This document shows positions 45,740 through 53,746 of a stretch of 64,000 bases of DNA, piece by piece. Source of the stretch: an uncultured Eubacteriales bacterium (lineage in GTDB: Bacteria > Bacillota > Clostridia > Oscillospirales > Oscillospiraceae); assembly GCA_900544705.1 (NCBI GenBank), contig UQWH01000001.1, positions 37,113 to 101,112 on the forward strand. The letters run 5' to 3'. Below the pieces are notes generated by a model. The model saw only the letters and a list, made by a program, of their open reading frames with translations. It did not search any database and was not told the DNA's origin. Each line of letters opens with the position of its first letter. The stretch's first letter is position 1. Made by a program: the position numbers and the translations under genes.

Positions 45740-46828
45740 CTACCTCAGCGCGTTGCTGTTGTTCAGAACCGAGGTGCTGTAGAGAAACAGCACGTCCTGA
45801 TCCGTGAATTCCACGAAGCGGCCGAGCCGCTCCGGCGCAAGATAGCGGATATCAACCAGCGTGACCTTCGCATAGCCCTCAACGAGCAGCGGCGCGATGC
45901 TGCTTCCGTAGGAATCGCGGAAAATGACAAGCTCCTTCTGTGTGCGTGCGTTCGGATTTTCTATCGTCAGCAGGGACTTTGACCCGGAGAGAAAGAGCTC
46001 GTAGCCGTCGCGCCCCTGCGCGGCCGCCAGATCATAGACGCCGATCTCCGCGTCCGTTTCATAGTCATAGACGCGGCAGGCGTCCAGCGTATCGCTCGTC
46101 AGGTAGTTCAGCTCGTCCGGGCTGCACGGCAGGGCCGACTGCCCGGCGTAGGAGCCGTAAAACGGCGTGTCCAGCCGGACGGTACGGTAGCTGTCCTTCT
46201 GCGCTCCGCCCATCGCCTCCAGGATCGTCCGCGCTGCGGGCAGCAGCGCTTCCTGCTTCCAGTGCGGGTCGGTGCGGTAGTAGCTTTCGAGCGTCAGGTC
46301 AGAGGTGAGATCAATCTGGTCGGCATAAGGCATTTTTTCTGTCAGCAGCGCGTTTAATGCGGCGTAGTCCATCTTGGGATAATCGGCGGAGGTGTAATAA
46401 TTCTTGTCCGGAACGACGGCGAGATAGACCCGGTTTCCGCCGAGATAGGCGTCGTAGACCGCCTGAAAGCGCGCTGCGGCGTTTTCCACGGAGCTTTTGT
46501 CCAGCGGGTAGTCCAGCTTGGAAAAAGAACCGCGCTCCTGGTACAGGCCGTTGTTGTCGCTCTGGTACAGCACATCCGTGGCAAACAGCGCCTTGAGCGT
46601 GCGGAATTCATCACGCAGCGGGAACTGGTCGAGGCTGTAGCTCTCAAAATCCGTCATGAAACGCCCGGAGAGGACGTTCTGCGCGGTGAGCGCGGGCGCC
46701 TGCGTCAGCTTGCGCCGCTCGGCGAGAGATTCCGCGTCGTCCGGCTTGCAGATGCGCCAGACGGCGAAGCCCAGCACGAAGGCCGCCGTCAGGATCAGAA
46801 TGAGAAGTTCTTTGACTTTTTCTTTCAT
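45740..46828 (-). CDS. DHHW-family (AlgX/AlgJ-like) accessory protein of O-acylation
   Basis: 362 residues. One N-terminal membrane helix (about 8-25), then an extracytoplasmic SGNH/DHHW-type domain. ERRKLTQAPAL and LDQFPLRDEFRTLKALF are typical openings; the catalytic-type motif is YYRTDPHWK (about 185-193), and FRDSYGSSIAP gives the nucleophile region. Such proteins pass acyl groups to exported polysaccharides together with an MBOAT protein, which is encoded 10 bases upstream. AAGGAGG precedes the ATG. Confidence 0.85.
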   Translation of the reverse strand: MKEKVKELLILILTAAFVLGFAVWRICKPDDAESLAERRKLTQAPALTAQNVLSGRFMTDFESYSLDQFPLRDEFRTLKALFATDVLYQSDNNGLYQERGSFSKLDYPLDKSSVENAAARFQAVYDAYLGGNRVYLAVVPDKNYYTSADYPKMDYAALNALLTEKMPYADQIDLTSDLTLESYYRTDPHWKQEALLPAARTILEAMGGAQKDSYRTVRLDTPFYGSYAGQSALPCSPDELNYLTSDTLDACRVYDYETDAEIGVYDLAAAQGRDGYELFLSGSKSLLTIENPNARTQKELVIFRDSYGSSIAPLLVEGYAKVTLVDIRYLAPERLGRFVEFTDQDVLFLYSTSVLNNSNALR

Positions 46829-46838
46829 ACCGGCCTCC

Positions 46839-48236
46839 TTAAAAACGGAAATACAGGAAGGGGTTGAAGGAGCCGTCGATCAGATAGGCCGTGCAGAGCG
46901 CCAGCAGCGCAACCAGCACGATGGGCTCCAGCACGTCCAGAAGCACGCCGCAGACGCGGTTTTTCCGCAGACGGGCAAGCAGGCGCTTGGGAAGCGGCGT
47001 CGCGCCGAGCACGGCCAAAAGCAGCACGACGGCGTAGCTTTTGAGATAGTAGAGGCTCTGCACGCCCGCGACTGCTCCTGTGCCGCCGAAAAGCCCGGCA
47101 ATGCGGGAGCCTGCCGAGGAAAGCGTCGGCGCGTCAAACAGCACGAAGCCCAGCAGGACGAAAAGGAGCGTGTACACGCGGCCGAGGGCGGGATGCTTTT
47201 GCAGTTTCGGCAGGAGGGCAAATTTTTCCGCGATCAGCAGGACGGCGTAAAACAGTCCCCACAGGACGAAATTCCATGCCGCGCCGTGCCAGAGGCCGGT
47301 CGCCGCCCAGACGAGCAGAAGATTGCGCAGCAGCTTCCATTTGCCCACGCGGCTGCCGCCCAGCGGAATATAGACATAGTCGCGGAACCACGAGCCGAGG
47401 GAGATGTGCCACCGCCGCCAGAATTCCGTGATGCTGGCCGAGCAGTAGGGATAATTGAAGTTTTCCGAAAAGCGGAAGCCAAAGATCGCGCCGAGGCCGA
47501 TGGCCATGTCGCTGTAGGCCGAGAAATCAAAATAAATCTGCAGCATGAAGCCCACGGCGTAGAGCCAGTGAAAGAGCGTGTCCGGATCCTGCGCCGTCTG
47601 GAACTGCTGCACGAGCTGCCCCAGCACATTGGCAATCAGAATCTTCTTGGCAAGACCCAGCACGAAGCGCCGCGTCCCCGCCGCCGTACCAGCGCGCGTG
47701 TGGGTGCGGGTCCTGAGCTGCGCCGCCACGTCCGTGTAGCGGACGATGGGCCCGGCGATGAGCTGGGGAAACATGGCGATATAGGCCGCGAGATCAATGG
47801 GATTTTTCTGCGCGGACGCATCCCCGCGCCGCACGTCCACGACATAGCTCAGAATCTGGAAGGTATAGAAGCTGATGCCGATGGGCAGGGCGATTTGCAG
47901 CGCCGGGACGGGCAGCCCCGTGACGGCGCGGAAGGAGTCGAGGAAAAAGTCCGCGTATTTGAAATAGGCCAGCAAAAGAAGGCTCAGCGAAACGCTGAGC
48001 CAGAAAAAGACGGTAGACCGTGTCTTGCCGCGGTATTTTTCGATCAGCAAACCGAACAGATACCCCTGTGCGATGGAAAAGAGCATCAGAAGCAGGTATT
48101 TCGGTTCGCCCCAGCCGTAAAAGACCAGACTGCAAAGCAGCAGGACGGCGTTTTTCATCCGCCGCGGCGCCGCAAAATAGAGCAGCAGCGTCGCGGGGAG
48201 AAAAACGTACAGAAAAGGAATACTCGAAAAGAGCAT
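46839..48236 (-). CDS. MBOAT-family O-acyltransferase (AlgI/DltB-like)
   Basis: 465 residues with 10-12 membrane helices. The MBOAT His is in GLWHGAAWNFVLWG (about 318), preceded by the WRRWHISLGSWFRDYVYIPLGG motif (broken here by its central Ser-Leu turn) typical of AlgI. It moves acyl groups across the membrane to the DHHW partner. The ATG overlaps the preceding lipoprotein stop by one base (TAATG). The acceptor polymer is unknown; no polysaccharide synthesis genes are near. Confidence 0.9.
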   Translation of the reverse strand: MLFSSIPFLYVFLPATLLLYFAAPRRMKNAVLLLCSLVFYGWGEPKYLLLMLFSIAQGYLFGLLIEKYRGKTRSTVFFWLSVSLSLLLLAYFKYADFFLDSFRAVTGLPVPALQIALPIGISFYTFQILSYVVDVRRGDASAQKNPIDLAAYIAMFPQLIAGPIVRYTDVAAQLRTRTHTRAGTAAGTRRFVLGLAKKILIANVLGQLVQQFQTAQDPDTLFHWLYAVGFMLQIYFDFSAYSDMAIGLGAIFGFRFSENFNYPYCSASITEFWRRWHISLGSWFRDYVYIPLGGSRVGKWKLLRNLLLVWAATGLWHGAAWNFVLWGLFYAVLLIAEKFALLPKLQKHPALGRVYTLLFVLLGFVLFDAPTLSSAGSRIAGLFGGTGAVAGVQSLYYLKSYAVVLLLAVLGATPLPKRLLARLRKNRVCGVLLDVLEPIVLVALLALCTAYLIDGSFNPFLYFRF

Positions 48237-48805
48237 TATGCGATGGGTGCGTCGGCCAGAACCGTGGTGTCGGAATAGGCGGCAGACAGCTTTCCGCAGA
48301 AGGTATCGAGCAGATCCTCCGCGCCGAAGAGCACGACGAGACAGCCGCCGGCGGAAGCGATGACCAGCTTATCCGGGAAGCCGCACATCCACTGGCGGCT
48401 CTGGATGTTCTGCTCGACCTTCTTGGCAAGCGCTGCGGCGTCCACGCCGTCCTTGAGCTGGAAGGCGCCGCAGGTGAAGGTATTGGAGTTCATCATGTGG
48501 ACAAGGGAAGCAGCAGCCGTGATATTGGAAACCTCAGCCTCCGGGAAGCCAAGCTCACGGTCAAGCTCGGAAGCGTCGCTGATGGAAAAGACGCCAGGCT
48601 CATCCTCCTTCATGTGCTCCGGGGACAGGTCGCCGCCGGAAACGGCAAACTTCTCATCTTCGCTGTGGCTGTTCCAGACGGTCTGCAAAAGGGTCAGGGG
48701 ATCGACGCCGTTGGTGCTGCTGCCGGGCTCGTTGCCCTTGCTCGCGCAGGCGGCCAGAGAGAACAGAAGCGCTGCACACAGCAGCATGGCAAATACTTTT
48801 TTCAT
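48236..48805 (-). CDS. DUF4358-type lipoprotein
   Basis: 189 residues. A lipoprotein signal ends LAAC (Cys21). The mature part has a helical first half and the ending IQSRQWMCGFPDKLVIASAGG, LVVLFG, matching DUF4358 proteins, which in Clostridia often accompany MBOAT/DHHW genes. It is first in the three-gene acylation operon. No function is established. Confidence 0.65.
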   Translation of the reverse strand: MKKVFAMLLCAALLFSLAACASKGNEPGSSTNGVDPLTLLQTVWNSHSEDEKFAVSGGDLSPEHMKEDEPGVFSISDASELDRELGFPEAEVSNITAAASLVHMMNSNTFTCGAFQLKDGVDAAALAKKVEQNIQSRQWMCGFPDKLVIASAGGCLVVLFGAEDLLDTFCGKLSAAYSDTTVLADAPIA

Positions 48806-48865
48806 TTGTGTACCTCCAAAAATGTTGATTCCTGTGATTTGACGAACTCACGTAAGAAAAGTTCC

Positions 48866-49120
48866 CTAGAAAAACAACTGGTGCAGCACGGCCAGCACAT
48901 AGCCGGGCAGCCCGAGGAAGCCCACCAGACACCCGTGCAGGAAGGTGATGTCGATGTACAGCCCCGTCAGCGGCGCGAACAGGTTCGACAGCGCCAGCAG
49001 GACGCAGCCCGCTGCGGTGTTGATGCAGATCTTCCAGAACCAGCGAATGGGCGTGGTCAGCAGCTTGATCAGCAGCAAAATGGCGACAATGGAGATGATG
49101 GCGCCGAGAATATTTTCCAT
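48866..49120 (-). CDS. bofA: Pro-sigma-K processing inhibitor BofA family protein
   Basis: 84 residues from the ATG at 49120 (GAGGTG upstream). Two or three membrane helices; NTAAGCVLLALSNLF and VGFLGLPGYVLAVLHQLFF match BofA. In Bacillus, BofA holds the SpoIVFB protease in check during sporulation. SpoIVFB is not in this window. The gene usually sits near recR, which is absent here. Confidence 0.85.
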   Translation of the reverse strand: MENILGAIISIVAILLLIKLLTTPIRWFWKICINTAAGCVLLALSNLFAPLTGLYIDITFLHGCLVGFLGLPGYVLAVLHQLFF

Positions 49121-49329
49121 AAAATTCCACCTCATTTTCTGATTTTTCTCCGAAAAACGGTTAAACTAAGTCCGGACACAGAACAGGACGCGCAACATTG
49201 TGTACAGATGCGATCAGGACGGCCAAACCGATCGAGCGATGCTCCATAGCTTTTGTGTCAAGCGTGCCGCACGGAATGTGGACGGTGCGAAGCTCCGGAG
49301 AAGGGCGGGTTTTTCCCGCCCGTACTTAA

Positions 49330-49519
49330 GTTTGGAAATTCTGAATCAATCCTCTGCGGTGGATGACGGATCTTTTCCGCCAATCCATCGGTTCGGAAAA
49401 CTTGAAATACACAAAGTATTCCTGCGTTTTCCAAACCTTGTCTTGACGAAAAATCTCTCGCCATCCTCTCTTGAGGATGGAATCAGAACTTCCATTATTG
49501 TTTAATCACGAAACTTCTT
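49330..49519 (-). ncRNA. Candidate 6S-like regulatory RNA
   Basis: A 21-bp closing stem joins 49473-49493 to 49334-49354 (18 of 21 pairs, with a further G-U pair on the minus strand). A terminal stem-loop joins 49426-49437 to 49390-49401 (11 of 12, the odd one a G-U on the minus strand). Between them are two unpaired arms of about 35 bases. Closing stem, large central bubble and terminal hairpin is the 6S RNA plan. The wobble pairs favour the minus strand, as does a -10 TATACT at 49526-49531; the -35 is poor. The exact ends are guesses. Confidence 0.4.
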
Positions 49520-49534
49520 ATCGTTAGTATAAGA

Positions 49535-49569
49535 AAAGGACGCAGTGCAAAGCACCGTGTCCTTTATTT
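49535..49569 (+). terminator. Terminator-like hairpin upstream of spoIIP
   Basis: AAAGGACGCAGTGC and GCACCGTGTCCTTT pair (12 of 14) around AAA, followed by ATTTTAT. No plus-strand gene precedes it, so it may shield spoIIP from antisense transcription or end an unannotated plus-strand RNA. Confidence 0.6.
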
Positions 49570-49777
49570 TATCCGATTTTTAACGAAAATACAAGGGTTT
49601 TCAGACCTGCGCGGCGCGCAGCGCGGATATTTTCCTTGTTCACCGGTGTTAAAAACGGCAAGAGGCTTTTTGAAAAAAATGCGGTTTATCCTGCGAAAAA
49701 ACAGGCGAAACTTTCTTTGTGCAGCGGGCGGTCTTTTGCGCCGCGCCGCGGCATAGGCTACAGTGGGAGTTGATACC

Positions 49778-50806
49778 ATGCATACAAAGGAGAGATTTCA
49801 TCTGACCGTGCGCTGGATGTGCTTTGCGCTGCTGCTGTTCGCGGCGGTGGTGCGGCTGGCGGCAGAACCGGCCGTGCGCAGCGGACTGCGCGATTCGGCG
49901 GGCCGCCTGCTTTCGCGCGAGGAGCTGCAAAAAACGCTTTTGCTCTTCGGTTCGGGCGCGGCGGAGCCGGAAACGGCGGCCGCGCCGACGGAAAAGACCT
50001 ATCCCCTCCTGCGCTACACGCCGCCGCGCCGGTCGGGGGCGATCAGCTTTACCGCGGAGGATGCAGCGCTTGTGGACATCCGCAACGCGCCGGAGGCGGA
50101 GTTCGACGCCGGGGAACTGATCACGCGGCCGCTGAAATTTGACGCGAGCGCGGACGGGCCGCTCATCCTGATCGTCCATACCCACGCAACCGAGGCCTAC
50201 ACGCCCACGGCGGAGGACGATTATGAGCCGGCCGGGGAATACCACACGACGGACACGGCGCACAGCGTCGTGCAGGTGGGGCAGGTGCTGGCCGACCGGC
50301 TCAGTGCCCGCGGCATCGCAGCGATCAACGACGATACATTGAACGATCTGGAGAGCTACAACGATTCCTATCTGCGCTCGGCGGAGGTGATCGAGGAATA
50401 TCTCGAAAAATATCCGTCCATCCAGATGGTGATCGACCTGCACCGCGACGCGATCGAGGACGCGGAGGGCGGACAGCTTGCCTTGACGGCGGAGCTGGAC
50501 GGCGCGTCCTGCGCGCGGCTGCTGCTGGTCATGGGGACAAACGTGTCCGGGATGTACCATCCGAATTGGCAGGACAACCTCTCCTGCGCCCTGAAAATTC
50601 AGGCATTGGCGGAAAAGCGCGATCCCGGCTGGTTCCGGCAGCTCTCCCTGCGGTCGCAGCGGTACAACGAGCATCTGACGCCCTGCTCCATTCTTCTGGA
50701 GGTCGGCGCGGCGGGCAACACGCTGGACGAGGCCGTCCGCTCGGCGGAGCGCTTCGGCGACCTGCTGGCCGATCTGATCGAAGGGGAAACCACGGTGGAG
50801 GAGTAG
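49778..50806 (+). CDS. spoIIP: Stage II sporulation protein P
   Basis: 342 residues from the ATG at 49778 (GGGAG 8 bases upstream). N-terminal membrane anchor at about 13-30, then the SpoIIP amidase/endopeptidase domain. It has VHTHATEAYTP (zinc His and Glu), NDDTLNDLESYNDSYLRS, VIDLHRDAI and ILLEVGAAGNTLDEA. It cuts peptidoglycan with SpoIID during engulfment. Evidence that the organism can sporulate. The stop codon lies inside one copy of the dispersed palindromic repeat. Confidence 0.93.
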   Translation: MHTKERFHLTVRWMCFALLLFAAVVRLAAEPAVRSGLRDSAGRLLSREELQKTLLLFGSGAAEPETAAAPTEKTYPLLRYTPPRRSGAISFTAEDAALVDIRNAPEAEFDAGELITRPLKFDASADGPLILIVHTHATEAYTPTAEDDYEPAGEYHTTDTAHSVVQVGQVLADRLSARGIAAINDDTLNDLESYNDSYLRSAEVIEEYLEKYPSIQMVIDLHRDAIEDAEGGQLALTAELDGASCARLLLVMGTNVSGMYHPNWQDNLSCALKIQALAEKRDPGWFRQLSLRSQRYNEHLTPCSILLEVGAAGNTLDEAVRSAERFGDLLADLIEGETTVEE

Positions 50807-50890
50807 GGAACAGCCTTCTGCGCAGCCCTTGGCAGCTCTGCTGCCTTCGGGATGCGGCGTGCCCCTTGCGGGTAGACTGTTCCGCAGGCA
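50803..50890 (-). repeat. Dispersed palindromic repeat, copy 3, with enlarged loop
   Basis: GTAGGGAACAG (50803-50813) and CTGTTCCGCAGGCA (50877-50890) correspond to the two arms of copies 1 and 2 in reverse orientation, with a 63-base insert in place of the short loop. Part of the insert (GCCCCTTGCGGG) recurs as its complement at 8041-8054. Confidence 0.55.
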
Positions 50891-50898
50891 AGCAAAAA

Positions 50899-50938
50899 AA
50901 CGCTCTCCGGAGATTCTCCGGAGAGCGTTCCTGTTATT
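50899..50938. terminator. Bidirectional terminator between spoIIP and a lipoprotein gene
   Basis: AACGCTCTCCGGA with its complement, then CCTGTTATTTTTT; A-rich on the left side, so active in both directions. Confidence 0.85.
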
Positions 50939-51413
50939 TTTTGATCGCGGCGGCCTGCCGGCTGAATTCCACATACCAGCGGGAATTTGCCCGGTAGACC
51001 ACGGTCGGGAGCGTCAGCTCGCCTTCCATGTCTCCGCCGAACCGCAGGTGCAGCTTTAAGAGCTTCGCCGCGTCGATGTCCAGCTTGCAGACGTATTCAT
51101 CAAACAGGTACGCTTGCAGTGCGGCGCGTTCCTTTGGCGTAAAATCCGTTGTTTTGACTGCGTCGGCGCGGATGGTGATGCTGTCTGCGGCATGTGTGAG
51201 AAAGGGGACGCGCAGCTCGTCCAGCTCTCCGGCGTCGAGGCCGTTGCTGCTCAGAACTGCGGCCGGCATAGCCTGCTGCAGCTGGGAAAAATCGTTGTTT
51301 TGCAGGGCAAGACAGTAGGCGCGTACCGGCGCCATATAATCCGCCTCCGGCGCGGCCGTGCAGCCGGCCAGCAGCAGAAGAAGCAGTACCAGCGCAAAAA
51401 GGCGTTTTTTCAT
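50934..51413 (-). CDS. Predicted small lipoprotein of unknown function
   Basis: 159 residues. A lipoprotein signal of Leu repeats ends LLAGC (Cys18). The mature region resembles the DUF5105/NTF2-like lipoproteins of Firmicutes: a helical start (VRAYCLALQNNDFSQLQQAMP), then strands ending RANSRWYVEFSRQ. It lies 5 bases after mscL in the same direction. The resemblance is weak and no function is assigned. Confidence 0.6.
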   Translation of the reverse strand: MKKRLFALVLLLLLLAGCTAAPEADYMAPVRAYCLALQNNDFSQLQQAMPAAVLSSNGLDAGELDELRVPFLTHAADSITIRADAVKTTDFTPKERAALQAYLFDEYVCKLDIDAAKLLKLHLRFGGDMEGELTLPTVVYRANSRWYVEFSRQAAAIKK

Positions 51414-51418
51414 GGAAA

Positions 51419-51859
51419 TCAGTCCTTTTTCAGCAGGTCGCGGATTTCGGTGAGGAGCACTTCTTCGTTGCTGGGCTTGGGCGGCTCGGGCTTTTTTTCC
51501 GCTTCCTTCTTCTTGCCTGCGTCGCGCAGGCGGTTCATGGTCTTGACAATCAGGAAGATGACAAAGGCCATGATGATGAAATTGATCAGCGCGGAAATGA
51601 AATCCCCAAAGCAGAGATAATTCGTCACGGCTTCACCGTCGACGATCTTCTCGCCCAGTGCGAGCTTCCACTCCGAGAAACTCAGACCGCCGATAAAGAC
51701 GGACACGATGGGCATGAGAATGTTATCGGTCAGGGATTTGACAAGGGACTGGAACGCACCGCCGATGATGACGCCGACGGCCATGTCGAACATATTGCCC
51801 TTGATGGCGAATTCCCGGAATTCCTTCCAGAAGCCACCCTTTTTCTTATCCTTTGCCAT
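51419..51859 (-). CDS. mscL: Large-conductance mechanosensitive channel MscL
   Basis: 146 residues from the ATG at 51859; the longer in-frame start lies in serS and is rejected. N-terminal amphipathic helix and pore helix FAIKGNMFDMAVGVIIGGAF, with the gate-region VGVIIGG. A second helix FISALINFIIMAFVIFLIV and the basic C-terminal bundle ending EEVLLTEIRDLL follow. It opens under membrane tension to release solutes. It follows serS by 16 bases. Confidence 0.95.
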   Translation of the reverse strand: MAKDKKKGGFWKEFREFAIKGNMFDMAVGVIIGGAFQSLVKSLTDNILMPIVSVFIGGLSFSEWKLALGEKIVDGEAVTNYLCFGDFISALINFIIMAFVIFLIVKTMNRLRDAGKKKEAEKKPEPPKPSNEEVLLTEIRDLLKKD

Positions 51860-51875
51860 ATATTCTCCGCCTTTC

Positions 51876-53165
51876 TCAGAGCTTTTCGATGATTTCCAGA
51901 CCGCCGAGATATTTGCGCAGGACCTCCGGCACGACGACGGAGCCGTCGGCGCGCTGGTTCTGCTCGACCATGGCCGGGAAGATGCGCGAGGTCGCAAGCC
52001 CGGAGCCGTTGAGCGTGTGGACGAATTCCGTCTTGCCCGTGGCTTCACGGCGGAAGCGGATGTTGCCGCGGCGCGCCTGATAATCGCGGGCGTTGGATAC
52101 GGAGGAAACCTCCTTGTAGCCGTTCATGGACGGGATCTGAATTTCAATGTCGTAGGTACGTGCCATGGACGCCGAGCAGTCGCCCGCCGCCAGCTTGACC
52201 GTGCGGAAGTGGAAGCCCAGACCTTTGACGAGGTTCTCAGCCTTCGCGACCAACTCTTCAAAGGCTTCGTCGGACTTCTCCGGCAGGGTGTACTGGAACA
52301 TCTCCACCTTGTTGAACTGATGGCCGCGGACCATGCCGCGCTCGTCGGCGCGGTGGGAGCCGGCCTCCCGGCGGAAGCAGGGAGTATAGGCAAACAGCTT
52401 GTGCGGCAGGTCGGATTCGTTCAGGATCTCGCCGCGGTGCAGGGAAGCCAGTGCGGTTTCCGCCGTCGGGAGCATGAAGTGCATCCGGTCGTCCGTCGGG
52501 TTTTCAATCTTATAGACCTCGTCGGCGAACTTCGGGAACTGGCCGGCCGTTTCGCCGCACTGGTACTCCAGCATATGCGGCAGGATGACCATCTCATAGC
52601 CGTCGGCAAGATGCGTGTCGATGAAGTAGTTCAGCAGCGCCCACTCCAGCCGCGCGCCGAGGCCGCGGTAGATCCAGAAGCCGGAGCCGGCCAGCCGCGT
52701 GCCGCGCTCATAGTCGATCAGACCGAGGTCGGTGCACAGATCGACATGGTGCTTCGGCTCGAAATCAAAATGATGCGGCTCGCCGTAGTAGCGCAGCGGC
52801 TCGTTGTTCTCCTTGCCGCCGGGCTTGAGATCGGGGTCGGGGAGATTCGGCAGCGACAGCATCAGCGTGCGGTACTCCGCCTCGACGTCCGTCAGCTCCT
52901 TTGCGTCCTCGGCGATGCTCGCTTTCAGCTCCGCCATGCGCTGGAAGATGGGGGCGCAATCCTCGCCGGCCTTCTTGCGCACGGGGATCTCCTTGGAAAC
53001 GCGGTTCTGCTCGGCCTTGTTCGTTTCCGTCTGGAGGATCAGCGCGCGGCGCTTTGCGTCCAGCTCCAGGATCCGATCGACCTGCGCGTCGCAGTCCACT
53101 TCCTTGGCCCGCAGACCGGCCTTGACCCCCTCGGGATCGTCTTTGATTCGTTTAATATCCAACAT
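51876..53165 (-). CDS. serS: Seryl-tRNA synthetase
   Basis: 429 residues. N-terminal long helical arm for tRNA-Ser (about 30-100), then class II core. Motif 2 is PCFRREAGSHRADERGMVRGHQF (split by the variable GSH turn) and motif 3 is NGSGLATSRIFPAMVEQ. The serine pocket TAETALASLHRGEIL is present. No T-box leader is found; only 23 bases separate it from the upstream coiled-coil gene, so it is read from the par operon or a promoter inside it. Confidence 0.96.
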   Translation of the reverse strand: MLDIKRIKDDPEGVKAGLRAKEVDCDAQVDRILELDAKRRALILQTETNKAEQNRVSKEIPVRKKAGEDCAPIFQRMAELKASIAEDAKELTDVEAEYRTLMLSLPNLPDPDLKPGGKENNEPLRYYGEPHHFDFEPKHHVDLCTDLGLIDYERGTRLAGSGFWIYRGLGARLEWALLNYFIDTHLADGYEMVILPHMLEYQCGETAGQFPKFADEVYKIENPTDDRMHFMLPTAETALASLHRGEILNESDLPHKLFAYTPCFRREAGSHRADERGMVRGHQFNKVEMFQYTLPEKSDEAFEELVAKAENLVKGLGFHFRTVKLAAGDCSASMARTYDIEIQIPSMNGYKEVSSVSNARDYQARRGNIRFRREATGKTEFVHTLNGSGLATSRIFPAMVEQNQRADGSVVVPEVLRKYLGGLEIIEKL

Positions 53166-53188
53166 TTTCAGTCACCTCTGACTTTAGA

Positions 53189-53746
53189 TTACGATAGATA
53201 GGCTTTCAGCGCTTCGTACTGCTCCGCCGAGCGTTCTGACAGCGCGTCTGCGCAGTCCTCGAGCGCCTGCATTTTTTCCGCAAATTCCGTCCAGCTTCCC
53301 TCGTAGAGTGCGGTATGCGCCTCCAATAGAAGCTCCGTCGCCTCCGCGCGGCGTTCGGCCTCCTGCGCGGTTTTGGCCTGCTCCTTCAGTTCGGCGTTTT
53401 CCTCCCTCAACGAATCGAGAGAGGCGTTTGCCTCCTGTAAGGCGGCCTGCGCCAGCTCCGCGGCAGATTTTGCGGTGGACAGATCCTCGTTCAGCTCCCT
53501 GTTCTTTGCGGTTTCCTTGTCCAGATTATCCTGTAACGCGGCGATATTCTCGCGCGCGCCCCGGTTGGCCGCCTCCATGTCGTTCTGCACGGAGATCAGC
53601 TTGATGCCCAGTGACAGCGCGACGATCAGAAAGGCGCCCGCGCACAATATGGCCAGATATTCCAGCAGCGCGCGTTTTTTCTTTGCCGTCAGCGGGGCGG
53701 AATCGGGCTTCTGCCCGCCCTGCTGCGGCTTGTTTTCATTCTCCAT
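53189..53746 (-). CDS. Single-pass coiled-coil membrane protein linked to par genes
   Basis: 185 residues from the ATG at 53746 (CGGAGGGAA upstream), overlapping the parB 3' end by 11 bases. A polar N-terminus, a membrane helix at about 28-50, then a long coiled coil (about 55-150) rich in Glu, Lys and Ala. The layout resembles DivIC/FtsL- or septum-type bitopic proteins, but no specific motif is seen. Its location after parA-parB suggests a link to chromosome or envelope organisation. Confidence 0.6.
   Translation of the reverse strand: MENENKPQQGGQKPDSAPLTAKKKRALLEYLAILCAGAFLIVALSLGIKLISVQNDMEAANRGARENIAALQDNLDKETAKNRELNEDLSTAKSAAELAQAALQEANASLDSLREENAELKEQAKTAQEAERRAEATELLLEAHTALYEGSWTEFAEKMQALEDCADALSERSAEQYEALKAYLS

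Larger units (their letters stand above)
49121..49777. other. Gene-free region between bofA and spoIIP
   Basis: About 650 bases with no supported coding frame. It contains a strongly structured stretch proposed as a 6S-like RNA (49334-49519), a GGGCGGG-TTTTT-CCCGCCC hairpin at 49304-49322 and a terminator at 49535-49569. The bofA promoter should lie just after 49120. Confidence 0.55.

Noticed and set aside
49258..49464. 68-codon frame in the bofA-spoIIP gap
   Set aside because: Low-quality composition, no ribosome site, and it overlaps the strongly structured RNA candidate.
51876..53188. T-box leader for serS
   Set aside because: Only 23 bases separate serS from the upstream gene, and no specifier or antiterminator sequence is present.
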